Below, piece by piece: positions 9,141 through 17,573 of a DNA stretch of 64,000 nt (the first letter of the stretch is position 1; every line of letters starts with the position of its first letter). A program made the position numbers and the translations under genes. The stretch comes from an uncultured Dorea sp. (lineage in GTDB: Bacteria; Bacillota; Clostridia; Lachnospirales; Lachnospiraceae), in NCBI GenBank assembly GCA_945870325.1, contig CAMBRQ010000007.1, forward strand, positions 23,873 through 87,872, read 5' to 3'. Under the pieces are notes generated by a model. The model did no database searches and was not told the DNA's origin. It was given only the letters and a program-made list of their open reading frames with translations.

Positions 9141-9755
9141 TTACTTTACAAATCCAAAATCTTTCTTCGGGGATAGGATCAGCCACGCTTTTCCATAGAT
9201 ATATTCCCGCTTCACATTGCCCACATCCGCATTACGGCTGTCTTCACTGCTCTTACGGTTATCCCCCAGTACAAAATACTCATCCCCGGCAAGTTGTATC
9301 TTCTCAGTTACGATGCCCACATCATCAATATCAGTTGTCGCATAGTCTTCATCCAGTTTCTCTCCGTCAATATAGATCCGGTTCTCTATGATCTCAACCG
9401 ACTCTCCCGGAAGTCCAACGATCCGCTTAATATAATAATGGGCATTCTCATTCCCTTTTGGCTTAAATACAATAATATCTCCCCGTTTCGGAGTCGTAGC
9501 ATTGTATACGATTCGGTTCACCAGTACCACATCTCCATTGCTCAGGACTGGATTCATAGAATCTCCCACCGTGCTGACCTGCTGCCCAAAATACCATACG
9601 CCCACGAATGCCAGCAGGCAGGTCACGGCAATCTTGAATATCCACTTCCCGATGACAGCCAGATGTGCAAGGTTGATACGAATCTTCTTCTTTGGCTGCT
9701 TTATGATCGACTTTTTCGCCCGCCCAAGTTTTATTTTCTTACGTCTACGCTTCAT
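9141..9755 (-). CDS. lepB: signal peptidase I (second copy)
   Basis: The 204-residue type I signal peptidase has an unusually basic N-terminal tail (about 25 residues rich in K and R) before a single membrane helix (about residues 38-57). The Ser-Lys dyad is S66 in VGDSMNPVL and K110 in YYIKRIVGLPGE; the GDNRKSSEDSR box is present. It is clearly diverged from the copy at 7664-8233, so the two may differ in substrate choice. It is read 19 bases upstream of rbgA in the same direction. Confidence 0.92.
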   Translation of the reverse strand: MKRRRKKIKLGRAKKSIIKQPKKKIRINLAHLAVIGKWIFKIAVTCLLAFVGVWYFGQQVSTVGDSMNPVLSNGDVVLVNRIVYNATTPKRGDIIVFKPKGNENAHYYIKRIVGLPGESVEIIENRIYIDGEKLDEDYATTDIDDVGIVTEKIQLAGDEYFVLGDNRKSSEDSRNADVGNVKREYIYGKAWLILSPKKDFGFVK

Positions 9756-9781
9756 ATCTTCCCCTTCGGATGCTTAATAAC

Positions 9782-9820
9782 AGAAAAAGGACAACATACA
9801 ATATGTACTTGTCCTTTTCT
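9782..9820 (-). terminator. terminator after rplS
   Basis: On the minus strand, ten bases after the rplS stop, AGAAAAGGACAA and TTGTCCTTTTTCT form a 12-bp stem around a 14-base loop. The 3' arm itself ends in a T-run. It separates the ylxM-to-rplS operon from the signal peptidase group. Confidence 0.75.
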
Positions 9821-9829
9821 CTTTGTCTC

Positions 9830-10177
9830 TTATTTTACTAATTCTTTTACCTTAGCTTTCTTACCAACGCGATCTCTCAAGTAGTAAAGTTTTGCTCTTC
9901 TTACTTTACCTCTTCTTACTACTTCAACCTTCTCAACGTTTGGTGAGTGCAGCGGCCATGTCTTCTCAACACCGATTCCGTTAGAAGACTTTCTAACTGT
10001 GAATGTTGCTCTTGCTCCGCCGCCCTGTTTCTTAAGGACTGTTCCTTCGAATACCTGTACTCTTTCACGGTTTCCTTCTTTGATCTTACCATATACTCTT
10101 ACGGTATCTCCAACGTGGAACTCAGATACAGTTTCTTTCAACTGTGCTGCTTCAATGTTCTTAATGATATCGTTCAT
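9830..10177 (-). CDS. rplS: 50S ribosomal protein L19
   Basis: The 115-residue protein matches L19 over its length: [62 protein letters not shown]19 sits at the 30S-50S interface near bridge B8. A strong ribosome site (AGGAGGT) precedes the ATG. It follows trmD with a 138-base gap in which a leader structure may exist, and is closed by its own terminator. Confidence 0.98.
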   Translation of the reverse strand: MNDIIKNIEAAQLKETVSEFHVGDTVRVYGKIKEGNRERVQVFEGTVLKKQGGGARATFTVRKSSNGIGVEKTWPLHSPNVEKVEVVRRGKVRRAKLYYLRDRVGKKAKVKELVK

Positions 10178-10315
10178 TATGTGTGACCTCCTTATTTAAC
10201 TGGATGTTCTTAATACGCTTCTGTACCAGAGGACCATCTCTTCTCTTCACAACATGCTATAGTTTATCATATTTACTAAGGATTTGCAAGGATTTTCTAT
10301 ATAAATTCCAGCAGA

Positions 10316-11137
10316 TTACTCCAATTCTTCTATGATCTTATCGGCTAATTCTTTCTCTGCTTTCGTCAACTCCGCTTTTTCCAATAGATCCGGTCTCATC
10401 TTTGCAGTCCGAATCACCGACTGCTCTCTTCTCCATTTCTCAATATTCGCATGATGACCAGACATCAGGACCTCCGGCACCCGTTTCTCATGCCACACTT
10501 CCGGACGGGAATACTGAGGATATTCCAGCAGATTGTCCTGAAAACTTTCGAACTCTGCAGATACATCATTATGAAGCACCCCAGGAACCAGCCTGGAGAT
10601 AGCGTCTATCATGATCATAGCAGGAAGTTCGCCGCCCGTCAGGACATAATCTCCGATAGATACATAGTCTGTTACGATCTCCTCTAAAACACGCTCATCG
10701 ATTCCTTCATAATGTCCGCATAGGAACACCAATTCTTCTTCCTTGGCGAATTCCTCCGCCATTCCCTGATTGAATGTCTTCCCCTGTGGCGAAAGATAGA
10801 TGACTCTCGTTTTTCTGGCAGACCGCACTGCATCCTCACAATCGTTCTTCCGGCTATCCTCCTGCACATTCTCGTTACAACAATCACTCCGTCTTCTGGC
10901 AGCGATCTTCTCTTCTACTGCTTTATAAGTCTGATACACCGGCTCCGCCTGCATCAGCATCCCAGCTCCGCCGCCATATGGATAGTCATCCACACTATTA
11001 TGCTTGTTAAATGCATAATCCCTGATATTAATCGCCTCAATGGAGAGCAATCCCTTGCTCATTGCCCGTCCAATAATACTTGTATCCAGACCCTGCATAA
11101 CCATCTCCGGAAATAATGTCATAATGTAAAACTGCAT
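10316..11137 (-). CDS. trmD: tRNA (guanine37-N1)-methyltransferase with internal insertion
   Basis: TrmD methylates G37 next to the anticodon using S-adenosylmethionine and prevents frameshifting. The trefoil-knot SAM site is visible in LCGHYEGIDERV and SIGDYVLTGGELPA; the C-terminal domain has SRPEVWHEKRVPEVLMSGHH. The protein is 273 residues, longer than the usual 240-255, because about 25 polar residues rich in Cys, Asn, Asp and Arg are inserted between the AVEEKI and KTRVIYLSPQG segments. The reading frame is continuous, so the insertion is tolerated. The gene lies between rimM and rplS in the standard order. Confidence 0.95.
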   Translation of the reverse strand: MQFYIMTLFPEMVMQGLDTSIIGRAMSKGLLSIEAINIRDYAFNKHNSVDDYPYGGGAGMLMQAEPVYQTYKAVEEKIAARRRSDCCNENVQEDSRKNDCEDAVRSARKTRVIYLSPQGKTFNQGMAEEFAKEEELVFLCGHYEGIDERVLEEIVTDYVSIGDYVLTGGELPAMIMIDAISRLVPGVLHNDVSAEFESFQDNLLEYPQYSRPEVWHEKRVPEVLMSGHHANIEKWRREQSVIRTAKMRPDLLEKAELTKAEKELADKIIEELE

Positions 11138-11192
11138 ATCCTTTGCTCCTACTATTATCTTTATTATCTATACTCTTTGGATCAGGAACATC

Positions 11193-11699
11193 CTACAGAA
11201 GCCCGTCCATCACATGAATCTTCATAAGCCTTCCCGGAATATCCACATCCAGGATACACTCCTTAATCGCCGGAACCAACACCTCTCCCGCCTGCGGATG
11301 CTCAATCACATACACGTCATTCGCCCCAGTCTCCATCACATCCTTAAGGACGCCAAAATCTTCTCCCTCATCCGTTAAGACCTTCATCCCGATCATATCG
11401 GCAATAAAGTATTCATCCTCCTCAAGTGGAACCGCATTCTCCCTTGTGACCAGAAGTGGACAGCGCTTATATCTCTCTATATCATTTATATTATCATATC
11501 CTTTGAACTTCAGTATTACAAACTGCTTGAAGAACTTCACGCGCTCTATCTCCAAAGGTATCGTCTCTTTCCCTGTATCTAAAACTACCTGCTTCAAATC
11601 CTCAAAGCGTGCGGCGTCATCTGTTGTTGGAAACACTTTTACTTCCCCACGGATTCCGTGTGTCTGGGTAATAACCCCTACCTGTAATAATTCTTCCAT
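11193..11699 (-). CDS. rimM: ribosome maturation factor RimM
   Basis: RimM binds S19 in the 30S head and helps 16S rRNA processing. The 168-residue protein starts with LLQVGVITQTHGIRGEVKVFP, the family signature, and has the C-terminal PRC-barrel (EYFIADMIGMKVLTDEG, VPAIKECILDVDIP). I place the start at 11699 because AAGGAGAATTAT precedes that ATG; an in-frame extension to 11816 runs through a hairpin and has no homology. It belongs to the ffh-to-rplS operon. Confidence 0.95.
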   Translation of the reverse strand: MEELLQVGVITQTHGIRGEVKVFPTTDDAARFEDLKQVVLDTGKETIPLEIERVKFFKQFVILKFKGYDNINDIERYKRCPLLVTRENAVPLEEDEYFIADMIGMKVLTDEGEDFGVLKDVMETGANDVYVIEHPQAGEVLVPAIKECILDVDIPGRLMKIHVMDGLL

Positions 11700-11722
11700 A
11701 TAATTCTCCTTAAGATATGAAT

Positions 11723-11755
11723 GGGGACAGACTACGGCAATCCGCGCCTGTCCCC
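11723..11755. repeat. GGGGACAG inverted repeat between khpA and rimM
   Basis: GGGGACAG at 11723-11730 pairs with CTGTCCCC at 11748-11755 around a 17-base loop. A related G-rich GGGACGGGGG stem occurs at 21882-21914. It lies inside an operon without a T-run, so it is more likely a dispersed repeat or an RNA-processing hairpin than a terminator. Confidence 0.5.
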
Positions 11756-11799
11756 AAATGAACGGGATACCTCCCATCCAAGTGAACTCATAATAATTA

Positions 11800-12030
11800 C
11801 TAATCCATAATATCAACGATCACTTTTTTATCTTCTTTTGCAGCAGCTGCTTTTACAACTGAGCGGATTGCTTTGGCAATACGTCCCTGTTTTCCAATGA
11901 CTTTTCCCATATCGGAATCTGCCACACGTACTTCCAGAACCATTGTCTTCTTATCTTCTCTCTCAGTTACCACAACACTGTCCGGATCGTCAACCAATGC
12001 CTTCGTAATAACCTCAACTAATTCTTTCAT
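11800..12030 (-). CDS. khpA: KH-domain RNA-binding protein KhpA
   Basis: The 76-residue protein is a single KH domain with the GKQG loop (MGKVIGKQGRIAKAIRSVVKAA) that contacts single-stranded RNA. KhpA works with KhpB/Jag in RNA binding and cell-envelope control in Firmicutes (family knowledge). The start at 12030 follows GGAGGTGCATT; a longer in-frame start at 12048 precedes this ribosome site. It lies between rpsP and rimM, the conserved position. Confidence 0.95.
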   Translation of the reverse strand: MKELVEVITKALVDDPDSVVVTEREDKKTMVLEVRVADSDMGKVIGKQGRIAKAIRSVVKAAAAKEDKKVIVDIMD

Positions 12031-12051
12031 AATGCACCTCCAGGCCAAAGA

Positions 12052-12297
12052 TTATTTTTCAATGCCTGCTGCTTTAAAGATCTTGCTTACTGCTTCTGTA
12101 GGCTGTGCACCATTACCTAACCATTTCTTAGCTGCTTCCTCATCAACTGTGATTGCGCTTGGATCGCAATTCGGATCATATGTTCCGATCTCATCGATGA
12201 ATCTTCCATCTCTTGGGGATTTTGAATCAGCTACGATGATTCTATAGAAAGGAGCCTTTTTCTGTCCCATTCTTCTTAATCTGATTTTTACTGCCAT
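12052..12297 (-). CDS. rpsP: 30S ribosomal protein S16
   Basis: The 81-residue protein begins with the S16 signature [29 protein letters not shown] and continues with IGTYDPN. S16 is an early-binding protein of the 30S body. The upstream spacer to ffh holds a small hairpin (GCGCG arms around 12331-12356) with no T-run. It is part of the ylxM-ffh-rpsP-khpA-rimM-trmD-rplS operon. Confidence 0.98.
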   Translation of the reverse strand: MAVKIRLRRMGQKKAPFYRIIVADSKSPRDGRFIDEIGTYDPNCDPSAITVDEEAAKKWLGNGAQPTEAVSKIFKAAGIEK

Positions 12298-12363
12298 TGC
12301 ATTTCACCTCCATAAAATTGTATACATTATCTATATAACGCGCTTTGCGCGATATACCAACTC

Positions 12364-13710
12364 TTAGAACGGCAAACGGAACTTACCTTTTCTGCCGCCT
12401 TTTCCCATCATCTTCATCATCTTCTTCATCTCGCCAAACTGTTTCACCATTCGGTTGACTTCACTGATGTCTACACCGGAACCTTTGGCAATTCGATGCT
12501 TTCTTGATGGATTCAGGATATCTGGGTTACTTCTCTCTTCTGGCGTCATAGAGTAGATCATGGCTTCTATTCTTGCCAGATTCTTCTCTGCCTGGGATGT
12601 CTGTTCATCATCCAGACCTTTCATCTTACCCATGCCGCCAAGCCCCGGCATCATGCTCATAACACTGCCAAGACCGCCCATGTTCCTCATCTGCTTGATA
12701 CTCTCTAAGTAATCATCAAAATCGAACTGGTTCTTCTTAAGTTTCTGAGTCATCTGCCTTGCCTTCTCTTCATCGATCTCGGCTTCTGCCTTCTCGATCA
12801 ATGTCAGCACATCACCCATTCCAAGGATACGGGATGCCATTCTATCCGGATAGAACTGCTCCAGATCGGATAACTTCTCTCCCATACCTACATATAGTAT
12901 CGGCTTTCCGGTCACGGCTTTTACGGACAATGCCGCACCGCCTCTTGTATCACCGTCAAGTTTCGTAACTATCACACCATCAACGCCAATCTTCTCATTG
13001 AAGTCCTTGGCTACATTCACCGCATCCTGACCTGTCATGGCATCAATTACCAGAATTGTCTGATGCACGGTTACCATCTCTTTAATCTCCTGAAGTTCTG
13101 CCATCATATCCTCATCAATATGAAGACGTCCGGCTGTATCCAAGATTACGATATTATTTCCATTCTTCTGTGCATGTTCGATTGCAGCCTTTGCAATATT
13201 CGCCGGCTTATGGTTCTCACCCATGGCAAATACTTCTACGCCCTGTTTCTCACCATTCACCTGTAACTGCTTGATTGCTGCCGGCCTGTACACATCACAA
13301 GCCACAAGCAGAGGATTCTTACCTTTTAACTTATATTTACCTGCTAATTTCGCAGTGGTGGTTGTCTTACCAGCACCCTGAAGACCTGCCATCATAATGA
13401 CTGTCATGGCTTTCCCCGGCTGCAGCTGAATCTCGGTCGTCTCTGATCCCATCAGTTTGACCAGTTCTTCATTCACAATCTTGATCACCATCTGTCCGGG
13501 ATTCAATCCGTTCATGACGTCTTGACCGATTGCTCTTTCCTGAACATTCTTAATGAAGTCTTTTACAACCTTGAAGTTAACGTCCGCTGCAAGCAGAGCA
13601 CGCTTAATCTCTTTTAACGCCTCTTTTACATCTTCTTCCGTAAGACGTCCCTTGCTTTTCAAATTCTTGAATATGTTCTGAAGTTTTTCTGTCAAACTGT
13701 CAAATGCCAT
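12364..13710 (-). CDS. ffh: signal recognition particle protein Ffh (SRP54)
   Basis: Ffh binds signal peptides and the SRP RNA and delivers ribosomes to FtsY at the membrane. The 448-residue protein has the N domain, the G domain with GLQGAGKTTTTAKLA (G1), DTAGRLHIDE (G3) and TKLDGDTRGGAAL (G4), and a methionine-rich M domain (NMGGLGSVMSMMPGLGG, then KHRIAKGSGVDISEVN). The C-terminus ends in a basic GGRKGKFRLPF tail. GAGGAG precedes the start, one base after the ylxM stop. Confidence 0.98.
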   Translation of the reverse strand: MAFDSLTEKLQNIFKNLKSKGRLTEEDVKEALKEIKRALLAADVNFKVVKDFIKNVQERAIGQDVMNGLNPGQMVIKIVNEELVKLMGSETTEIQLQPGKAMTVIMMAGLQGAGKTTTTAKLAGKYKLKGKNPLLVACDVYRPAAIKQLQVNGEKQGVEVFAMGENHKPANIAKAAIEHAQKNGNNIVILDTAGRLHIDEDMMAELQEIKEMVTVHQTILVIDAMTGQDAVNVAKDFNEKIGVDGVIVTKLDGDTRGGAALSVKAVTGKPILYVGMGEKLSDLEQFYPDRMASRILGMGDVLTLIEKAEAEIDEEKARQMTQKLKKNQFDFDDYLESIKQMRNMGGLGSVMSMMPGLGGMGKMKGLDDEQTSQAEKNLARIEAMIYSMTPEERSNPDILNPSRKHRIAKGSGVDISEVNRMVKQFGEMKKMMKMMGKGGRKGKFRLPF

Positions 13711-13711
13711 A

Positions 13712-14056
13712 CTATAACTCCTCTATAATCTCATCGGATATCCTGCGGACATTGCCAATCAGTTCTTTTACATCCTGCTCTTCATAATCATCCAGCAAAT
13801 CATTGATCGTCTTTACCTTCTCCTTGATCGCCAGAAATTTCTCAATAAGATGAAGTTTCTCTTCATAGCCTTTTAAGGTCTGATTGCACCGCTTGATCAG
13901 ATCATGAACTCCCTGTCGGCTGATTCCTGCTTCTTTCGCAATCTCTCCAAGCGACAGATCTTCCAGTACGAATTGCTCATAGATCTCTTTCTGGTGTTCT
14001 GTTAGCAGTTCGCCATAAAAATCAAATAATAATGCCTGTTCCAGAATCTCATTCAT
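13712..14056 (-). CDS. ylxM: YlxM family SRP-operon regulator
   Basis: The protein of about 114 residues is a sigma-factor-like helix-turn-helix protein of the YlxM/p13 family: LLTEHQKEIYEQFVLEDLSLGEIAKEAGISRQGVHDLIKR. It always precedes ffh, and in streptococci the homologue stimulates SRP activity. The start at 14056 is preferred because AGGTGAT lies just upstream; the ATG at 14062 overlaps that site. A consensus promoter ends only about 10-17 bases before the start, so the leader is extremely short. Confidence 0.93.
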   Translation of the reverse strand: MNEILEQALLFDFYGELLTEHQKEIYEQFVLEDLSLGEIAKEAGISRQGVHDLIKRCNQTLKGYEEKLHLIEKFLAIKEKVKTINDLLDDYEEQDVKELIGNVRRISDEIIEEL

Positions 14057-14072
14057 GTTCATCACCTGTGCT

Positions 14073-14101
14073 ATCATACAACAAAAGTTTTGGGGTGTCA
14101 A
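14073..14101 (-). promoter_or_regulatory. sigma-A promoter of the ylxM-ffh operon
   Basis: On the minus strand TTGACA (14096-14101) and TATGAT (14073-14078) are separated by exactly 17 bases. The predicted start point near 14066 leaves about ten bases before the ylxM ATG at 14056. The -35 box lies inside an inverted repeat. Confidence 0.8.
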
Positions 14102-14119
14102 GTGTTTTTTCTTGACACC
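14094..14119. promoter_or_regulatory. 9-bp inverted repeat overlapping the ylxM -35 box
   Basis: GGTGTCAAG (14094-14102) pairs with CTTGACACC (14111-14119) across eight T/G bases. It lies between the subtilase stop and the ylxM promoter. As a subtilase terminator on the minus strand it lacks a T-run (CCCCAAAAC follows), while the plus side has TTTT. It could be a terminator, an operator or both. Confidence 0.55.
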
Positions 14120-14142
14120 TTTTAATTTTTCCCTAATCTTTT

Positions 14143-15042
14143 TTAACCTGTGGATGCAGTTTTGAAAAGGCGGTCAATTCTAACACTTCTCCATCCTTGT
14201 ATTTCGCCGCTTTCTTTCCTGTCGCAGGTTTCGCGCAATTTTAGTTTGATCTCTACATTGCGGGCATCGGGATATTTTGAGAGGAATAGTGCTGCTGCGC
14301 CTGATACGACGGGCGTTGCCATGGAGGTGCCACTTTTCTTTATATAGTAATTTTTACTTTTTCGATAGAGGCTGTTGCAGGACATTATCTGGTAACCCGG
14401 GGCTACGAGGTCTGGTTTTACGATGCATTGGGTGGTTGGTCCCATGCCTGAACAATTATATTTCATCGTCGGCTCATCCATTGCTCCTACCGTGATTACC
14501 TTTCTGCTATTACCTGGTACTGCAATGGTTCCCTCTCCCGGTCCGTAATTCCCGGCAGATACTACAACCACATAGCCTCTATCCCACAGATTCTCTACCG
14601 CCTGCACCAGCCTTTCTTCCTTCCCACGATCCAGATTCTGCTTTGCTCCTACGGAAATGTTCACAATCCGAACTCCATATTGTCTTCCATTCTTTCTGAC
14701 CCATTCGATTCCTTCCAAGATCTGTTCGACCTCTCCTTCACCTTTTGCATCCAATACTTTCACAACAGCCAGTCTCGCTTCCGGAGCCATCCCACTATAT
14801 AGTCCCTTCGACATCCTGCCATCGCCTGCAAGTATCCCGCCTACGTGAGTCCCATGTCCACTATCGTCATACATCCCCTGCCTGTGATTCACGCAATCCC
14901 AGAATGCCGTTACCCTGCCTGTGATATCAGGGTGCGCTGCCATACCTGTATCCAGTACTGCAACTGCAATGCCACATCCTCTGATGCCTTTCTTAAGTGT
15001 ATCCTCACACCAATACCCGATCCTCTTCTTAACTCTATCCAT
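14143..15042 (-). CDS. S8 family serine peptidase (subtilase) without secretion signal
   Basis: The 299-residue subtilisin-like protease has the full catalytic set: D31 in AVLDTGMAAHPD, H63 in DDSGHGTHVGG, oxyanion N165 in SAGNYGPGEG and S240 in KSGTSMATP. There is no signal peptide and only about 20 residues before the catalytic domain, so no typical prodomain. It resembles the intracellular or orphan subtilases common in Clostridia. Substrates are unknown. Its 3' end runs into the ylxM promoter region. Confidence 0.92.
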   Translation of the reverse strand: MDRVKKRIGYWCEDTLKKGIRGCGIAVAVLDTGMAAHPDITGRVTAFWDCVNHRQGMYDDSGHGTHVGGILAGDGRMSKGLYSGMAPEARLAVVKVLDAKGEGEVEQILEGIEWVRKNGRQYGVRIVNISVGAKQNLDRGKEERLVQAVENLWDRGYVVVVSAGNYGPGEGTIAVPGNSRKVITVGAMDEPTMKYNCSGMGPTTQCIVKPDLVAPGYQIMSCNSLYRKSKNYYIKKSGTSMATPVVSGAAALFLSKYPDARNVEIKLKLRETCDRKESGEIQGWRSVRIDRLFKTASTG

Positions 15043-15315
15043 AAATCCCCGATTCCTTTTTTATTAAAATATTCACCTCCCTTTCTTTTCGCTACTGGCT
15101 CCGCAATCTCTATCTATTGAGATAAGATATTCTTTTCCATAATTTACCCCACTTATAGTAGCTTATTACCACCTTTCAGTTGACGGTACAATTTCAAAAT
15201 CTGCTACTTATTTCTTTTTCAAGAATTACTTTTATTCACTTTCCCACAGTAAATCAAACTTAAATCCAGTTAATTCATTTTCCATCACAGTATTCTGTCA
15301 ATTTATAATAGAAAT

Positions 15316-15708
15316 TTAACTTTCTTCCAAATATTTGAGAAATCCTTTAAAATCATGTGACACAATAAGCATTTCATCTATTGACATTCCAATAAAAGGC
15401 ACCTGAATATACTGCCCCTCATTATCAATTCCATATGCCATATCTCCTCCATCACTCCCTATTAAAAAAACATTTGGCAAAAAAGTCTCAACCTCATACG
15501 CTGAATTTAAATCATTCAGGTCATCTTTCCTCCATAATATTAAATAATTATTATCGCCTATTAGTCCATTACCTCCATCTGTATAAGCCAAAAAATCAGA
15601 ATAATCAAATATATGATTTTTTAATTTTTCATCAATTATTATCTGATTCTTAGAATCATTATTTCTATTAAATTTACTTGTCATTCTTAATATTTCTTCA
15701 TTCATCAT
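15316..15708 (-). CDS. SMI1/KNR4 (SUKH) family protein, probable immunity protein
   Basis: The 130-residue acidic protein has the SUKH pattern: an early DYSDFLAYTDGGNGLIGDNNYLILW block, then VFLIGSDGGDMAYGIDN, IQVPFIGMSIDEM and a C-terminal DFKGFLKYLEE helix. SUKH proteins are mostly immunity proteins for nuclease and other polymorphic toxins (family knowledge). The start overlaps the end of an upstream frame by four bases (ATGA), as in toxin-immunity pairs. The local DNA is visibly more AT-rich than the flanking housekeeping genes, suggesting horizontal origin. No intact toxin is present in the window. Confidence 0.75.
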   Translation of the reverse strand: MMNEEILRMTSKFNRNNDSKNQIIIDEKLKNHIFDYSDFLAYTDGGNGLIGDNNYLILWRKDDLNDLNSAYEVETFLPNVFLIGSDGGDMAYGIDNEGQYIQVPFIGMSIDEMLIVSHDFKGFLKYLEES

Positions 15709-15917
15709 TTTTTACTTTTCTCCCTTAGAGGTTTATTCCAATATGTTGTATATTTGAATACCCCAAAAGTTCCTAATAATTTAGGTTCACGATTTAGTTT
15801 ATTACCGTATTCATCTAAAATCTCTCTTAGAAAATGCCTTTCTATAGCACAGGTTTTATCTAAATCCAACATCCGCAAGCATGACACTGCAGCGTTTTTT
15901 ATAACATGCAATTCCAT
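15705..15917 (-). pseudogene. stub of a C-terminal coding fragment upstream of SUKH gene (toxin tail?)
   Basis: A short open frame ends at the SUKH start with an ATGA overlap. Only its last 50 or so residues look like protein (FLREILDEYGNKLNREP, then FGVFKYTTYWNKPL). Its first part lies over the 3' end of the neighbouring ATPase gene in another frame, so the original upstream portion is missing. Position and coupling to a SUKH gene suggest the C-terminal end of a polymorphic toxin (inference). I do not recognise the toxin fold. Confidence 0.4.
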
Positions 15918-17017
15918 ACTTTAAGATATGCTCGATTCCTTCTTCGCACAGGGATTCCTCATACCGATTCCTCTCGATCTGTTCCAGGGCTTTCTTGCAC
16001 CCTGCTTCCAGATTCCCATCCTCCGCATATTTCAGTTCGATCACAATACCCATCTCTTCGTCATCAATTTCCACGAGAATATCGCTGTACCCGTCTCCTG
16101 ATTCCTTATTAGAGGAGATTCCCCAGGTATCCTGATATCCCAGAAGCCCTAGCAGGATGCCATGATAAAAATTTTCCTTCATCGGCTTCTGCACAAATGT
16201 ATCCCTAATGCTAATGGTCTGTCTCAAATACTCCGCAAGCCGTTTCTCCACGCCTTCAGCATCCCCTTTTTTCAGAGCATTCCCAAAAGCCTTCCTTTCC
16301 GGTTTCCCTCTCTGGGTAAGATAGCCTGTGGTAAATAGGACACTCCATATATGATCAATGGAATTATACATATCTTTATAAGTCAATTCCTGATGGATTC
16401 CCTTCTTAATCACCTCTCCCGCAACGAGTTTTTCAATCTCACGTTTTGTCGTTCCATTATCCGCTTCCTGGATGAAACGTCTGACTGCATCATTACTGCT
16501 GGTATTGGACCAGTAGTTCCGAGGGTGCGCACCGCTGTCTGCGCAAAGTTTACTACAATGGCAGATCACATCCCAGGGACAGTACACCTCCACATTTCCA
16601 AACTGATATCCATCATACCATTCCTTAATGGTTTCATAATCCCGGGACAGGCCATAATACTCTAACAGTTCCTTTACTTCGCCATCTGTAAATCCAAAAT
16701 ATTCATCGAATTCCACATCCGCTGCAGATAACACCCGCAGATTATTCAGGCCGGTAAAGATACTCTCCTTGGAGATACGCATGCATCCGGTCTGCTTCTT
16801 CATTTACGGCTCTGACCCCATATCCCGCGCTGTTTCATAGGAATCCGCATTGATTCCTTTCAGAGATACCGAAATCACGGGGAATTTTCCCATATTTTCC
16901 CCAATTATCAAGCAGCTCCTTGATTAATCCTGTCTTGTCCACATAATAAAAGCCATCCCCTCGAATTTCTTCAAAACTCTCAATCCCGATTGGAAGTTTC
17001 TTTTTCCTGTCTTCCAT
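15856..17017 (-). pseudogene. AAA-ATPase / PD-(D/E)XK nuclease family gene with two internal deletions
   Basis: Three pieces of one family protein (AAA-ATPase-like plus DUF1703) lie in order. The N-terminal piece from the ATG at 17017 reads RKKKLPIGIESFEEI, then YYVDKTGLIKELLDNWGK, and shifts frame. A middle piece in the next frame (about 16890-16805) reads GKFPVISVSLKGINADSYE and stops. The C-terminal piece (15856-16803) starts KKQTGCMRISKESIFTGLNN and carries the nuclease-like domain (DILVEIDDEEMGIVIELKYA). The Walker A/B region between the first two pieces and a stretch between the last two are gone. Short repeats (GGGGAAAA, GGGAAAA) at the first junction fit a recombination deletion. Such proteins are often recently spread multicopy genes in Lachnospiraceae. 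Confidence 0.85.
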
Positions 17018-17389
17018 CCAATTTTCACACTCCTTATTCCTATTCAGATTCATATCTTTTCATAAATTTATCTCAACCTATTCTCGTCTTTTCATCGCAC
17101 ATATTTCTTCTTATTATAACAGAAACCTCTTGCAAAACCTACTACTTCTTTTCGACAGACAGTCTTTCCACCTTCGCACTTGAACCACTTTTAATCTTCC
17201 TAACATATGCTCAAATCGCTCGGGATGCTTTTTTCTTATTTTCTCTAATCACTAATAGGTATGCCGTAAAATAACCGTTTCGTCAGTATAAGAGCCTCTC
17301 ATATGCACCCCTGCCTAAATTTTATCATAAATAAAAGAACCTGCCTATCTCAAAGCAGATTCTCTGCCTTGTTCAGCGTATCAAGAAAG

Positions 17390-17418
17390 TTGTCTTTTGA
17401 GAACACCCATGATAGAAT
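17390..17418 (+). promoter_or_regulatory. promoter of the yjdF riboswitch
   Basis: TTGTCT (17390-17395) and TAGAAT (17413-17418) are separated by 17 bases, placing transcription start just before the folded leader. The 335 bases upstream of it, back to the pseudogene, show no gene or clear site. Confidence 0.6.
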
Positions 17419-17421
17419 TAA

Positions 17422-17560
17422 GTGAAACATGGCAAAGATAAAAACACAACGTAAGGGTATCACAGACTCTTACAGAACCGGTAGGTAGTCCGGTCACACC
17501 ATTTTGGTGTAAGTAGCCCTCCCTCCTTTGGGTCGTCCGTTCTTTGTCCAAACAAATTAA
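17422..17560 (+). ncRNA. yjdF-motif (azaaromatic) riboswitch
   Basis: The leader directly before yjdF contains conserved-looking segments of the yjdF RNA motif: AACGTAAGGGTATCACAGAC near 17448-17467, the hairpin ACCGG...CCGGT (about 17477-17494), the hairpin ACACCATTTTGGTGT and the 3' segment AAGTAGCCCTCCCT. In other Firmicutes this motif precedes yjdF and binds azaaromatic compounds. The riboswitch ends close to the AAAGGAGG ribosome site, so control of translation is likely. Assignment is by context and recognised segments; a covariance-model search was not possible. Confidence 0.8.
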
Positions 17561-17573
17561 AGGAGGATTTGTC

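Noticed and set aside
10190..10290. Possible L19 leader RNA upstream of rplS
   Set aside because: The spacer has GC-rich patches (GGTCCTCTGG) and the right position, but I could not draw a convincing structure by eye.
15043..15315. Gap between the subtilase and SUKH genes
   Set aside because: AT-rich with no frame, hairpin or promoter pair that I could support.
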